From Agrypnia vestita (lineage: Eukaryota; Arthropoda; Insecta; Trichoptera; Phryganeidae): 64,000 bases of DNA. A program made the position numbers and the translations under genes. The DNA is taken from the NCBI GenBank assembly GCA_016648135.1, contig JADDOH010023682.1, forward strand, positions 31,789-95,788. Reading direction: 5' to 3'. Shown one piece after another: positions 62,081-64,000 of this stretch (position 1 is its first letter; every line of letters begins with the position of its first letter). The notes beneath the pieces were generated by a model, which was not told the origin of the DNA, made no database searches, and saw only the letters and a list, made by a program, of their open reading frames with translations.

Positions 62081-62294
62081 AGAACCACATGACGGAAGCC
62101 AGGGGCGCACGCGGTCATTTAGACCTGCGCCAGCTACAAGTCAGGGCGCACGCGGTCACTTAGACCTGCGCCGGCTGCAAGTTGCCAGGCCAAGAGGCCA
62201 AGGTCGGGAGAGCCCGGGCCGTGCACTATGGGGTGCGCGGAGCCCGCCGGAGGCAGCGTCCTGTCCTAACCGTTAAGTACAGACAAGACTGCAC

Positions 62295-62304
62295 GGGGGG
62301 AGAA
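62295..62304 (+). other. Polypurine tract next to the 3' LTR
   Basis: ggggggagaa directly abuts the TGTTACGG start of the right-hand LTR. This is the usual priming site for second-strand synthesis and sets the element's orientation as plus. Confidence 0.8.
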
Positions 62305-64000
62305 TGTTACGGACAGGACAAAGCCTGCGCCTACCGTCAGGCAACCGAACTTTCGAGTTCTGTGGTTGACGTAATCACGTCATATAAATGGTAGAAATTT
62401 CTGATGCGAATGAAGCAGAGCAAAGGCCCCTTTCAGGGCTAACACCGATCGCCGTGACCCGGTTGGGGATGGGTACCGTGCCGAGGACAGCGCGCGAGTT
62501 CTCGGCTGCGGTGGTTGTCCTTATACGTGTCTCGGCGTCAGGCGGCGGCAACCGAGAAGGGGGGAAGCGAATTGAAAGGAAGTAGCTTCATAAAATCACA
62601 TCTCGCTGGGAGCAATAAAAATGCGTACACGACATGGGCTGAAATGTATATGTTTTTACTGAGAAATTTTATATGAAAATCTTAATTTTCAGATTTTCAG
62701 AGTTTCTAAAATTATGGAATTTATTGAATTGTTTCAGAGATCTCAATGAGACTGAATCACAATTGTATGTAATAAAATGTCGCATTTCATTGCTCCAAGT
62801 TGAGGAGAAAGAGCGGGAGGTGATTTTATTCCACATGTAAAGAGCATCGATGCCTGGTTGCCAGGACAACCGGGTATCATCATCATCAGCACTTGGTCAC
62901 CCCCGACCCAGTCGGGCGTGAATACCGTGTCTAAGTCGGTAACCTGGGCGACAGGTCTGGAACTCGCAATTAAAATATGAATCGAGAGAAAAGATGCTCT
63001 CGGAAAGTAAAATTACGCCTCGCTTTGAACATGTAAATGTGTTGTACAGCGTGATCCAGACATGTCTTTCATACTGGCACAACATTGTATTATAAATGCT
63101 AATGAATGTCTCTGATTTCAGAATTTGGAATTCCTTGTTGAAATCCAGGAGCTTGACAGAATTGCATCATGACTATATGTAAAAATGGAATGTCACATTT
63201 TATTGTTCAATTAAAGAGAAAGCGGGAGGTATTTTTATTTGCGTAAGACGCAAGTTTGCCCTGTTATCTGAACCATTTTGGTTGAACACTGAAAGTAAAG
63301 TCATTTTAAAATCCCGGCAAACTCAGTTGCCGGTCACTTTGAAGAAATTACATGGTCAAAAATATTTTATGAAATTTACCTAAAATAAAGAGTTGTCAAG
63401 TAAATGCACACACACACACTGCGCGATATAGTGAGTTATCGGCAGTGATATGGTAAAAAACACATTTTTTCTGATAATTGAATATCATATGGGAATTAAT
63501 CAAAGTGAGATTGCAGCTCTCACAGACTTAAAATCAAACTGAAACCTCTTTTACAGTATTCTCAACAAGAATACTTCTTAAGTTAATGTGTTTTTACGCA
63601 TGTAAAGTTGTACCGGGACGCCGGAGAAAGCTAGATGAGAAAGTTTTCTCCGCGGCCCCCTTTGAAGGCATATAGCGCAAGTAATATTTTCATGACAGAC
63701 TTGAAAATATTACTACAAGACGCGCCTAGTCAATACCTATCCATTGGTAATACTAAGACATCGATAAACATTTGGTCACTAATTTTTAATGAATTTAATC
63801 TGACCACCACTGAGGTAAATTTCCCCCGGAATCACAAAAATAGAAATAACTTTTGACAGAAGTATCCGATCTTGATGAATCTTTTTGCATCATGATCGCA
63901 AAGTAAATACCTATTCAGAGAGTATACACATGCCTATATAGGCTCATGTTTTGACTTGGAAGAAAAATTGACCTTTTGAACTTTTCTTAAAAGCGCGATA
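62305..64000 (+). repeat. 3' LTR (cut by the window edge)
   Basis: Direct copy of 54754-56457. It ends at base 64000 while still matching, so the LTR is longer than 1.69 kb. Confidence 0.85.

Larger units (their letters stand above)
54754..64000 (+). mobile_element. Large non-autonomous LTR retrotransposon, runs off the window
   Basis: Two nearly identical direct repeats, each beginning TGTTACGG (54754 and 62305), enclose at most 5.8 kb. A polypurine tract (ggggggagaa, 62295-62304) lies directly before the right repeat, as expected for the plus-strand primer of an LTR element. The inside shows no gag, protease, reverse transcriptase, RNase H or integrase. It is instead a mosaic of GC-rich sequence and tandem repeats. 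This is the make-up of a large retrotransposon derivative (LARD) that depends on proteins from another element. The 5' LTR end and primer-binding site could not be fixed. Confidence 0.8.

Noticed and set aside
1..64000. Bacterial operons, CRISPR arrays, tRNA or rRNA genes
   Set aside because: None seen. Coding exons are interrupted by GT-AG introns, repeats are transposon-like, and no tRNA cloverleaf or rRNA block was recognised.

Overview
The window looks like insect nuclear DNA, most probably from a moth or butterfly. It is AT-rich, intron-rich and full of transposons. It has an interstitial array of the insect telomere unit TTAGG, cecropia-type mariner copies, and a cluster of insect gustatory receptor (GR) genes. 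There is no bacterial gene structure. The order Lepidoptera is an inference; 'insect' is much firmer.

The backbone is a cluster of five related GR genes, each built from one long 5' exon (about 340-350 codons) and three tiny 3' exons (23 codons, 30 codons, then a 17-33 codon tail), all joined in phase 0. I call them A to E. A (2627-11906, minus; last exon missing), B (15776-21199, minus), C (24271-30271, minus) and D (32450-36530, minus) point one way. E (42072-47436, plus) points the other way. B to E are complete and open, at 425, 420, 419 and 420 aa. A and B are recent tandem copies; C and E are a second pair, with D related to them. All end in the GR hallmark, an R-F-x-x-x-G-L-F loop followed by TYMxIxxQ.

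The most striking point is a pair of matching cut ends. Gene A has lost its last exon at about 2563. An orphan last exon sits alone at 50683-50763 inside a B-like fragment (49767-51023). That fragment ends exactly where gene A begins, so the two ends of the 2.56-51.02 kb core would join into one intact gene.

Transposons explain most of the remaining sequence. There are three mariner copies (294-1577, 33111-34395, 51397-52646); two solo LTRs with target duplications (4301-5905, 41187-41726), the second about 350 bp upstream of gene E and in the same direction; LINE and RTE tails; a TTAA-target element with its empty site preserved nearby; a hAT-type MITE; a MITE touching a splice donor of gene C; and decayed Ty3/gypsy gag and pol pieces. 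From 54754 to beyond the right edge lies a large LTR element (LTR at least 1.7 kb, polypurine tract at 62295-62304) with no recognisable gag or pol and several tandem repeats inside.

Functionally, the GR genes are expected to encode seven-transmembrane ligand-gated channels of taste neurons. The 3' tails were read by eye from splice signals, so transcript data should be used to confirm them.
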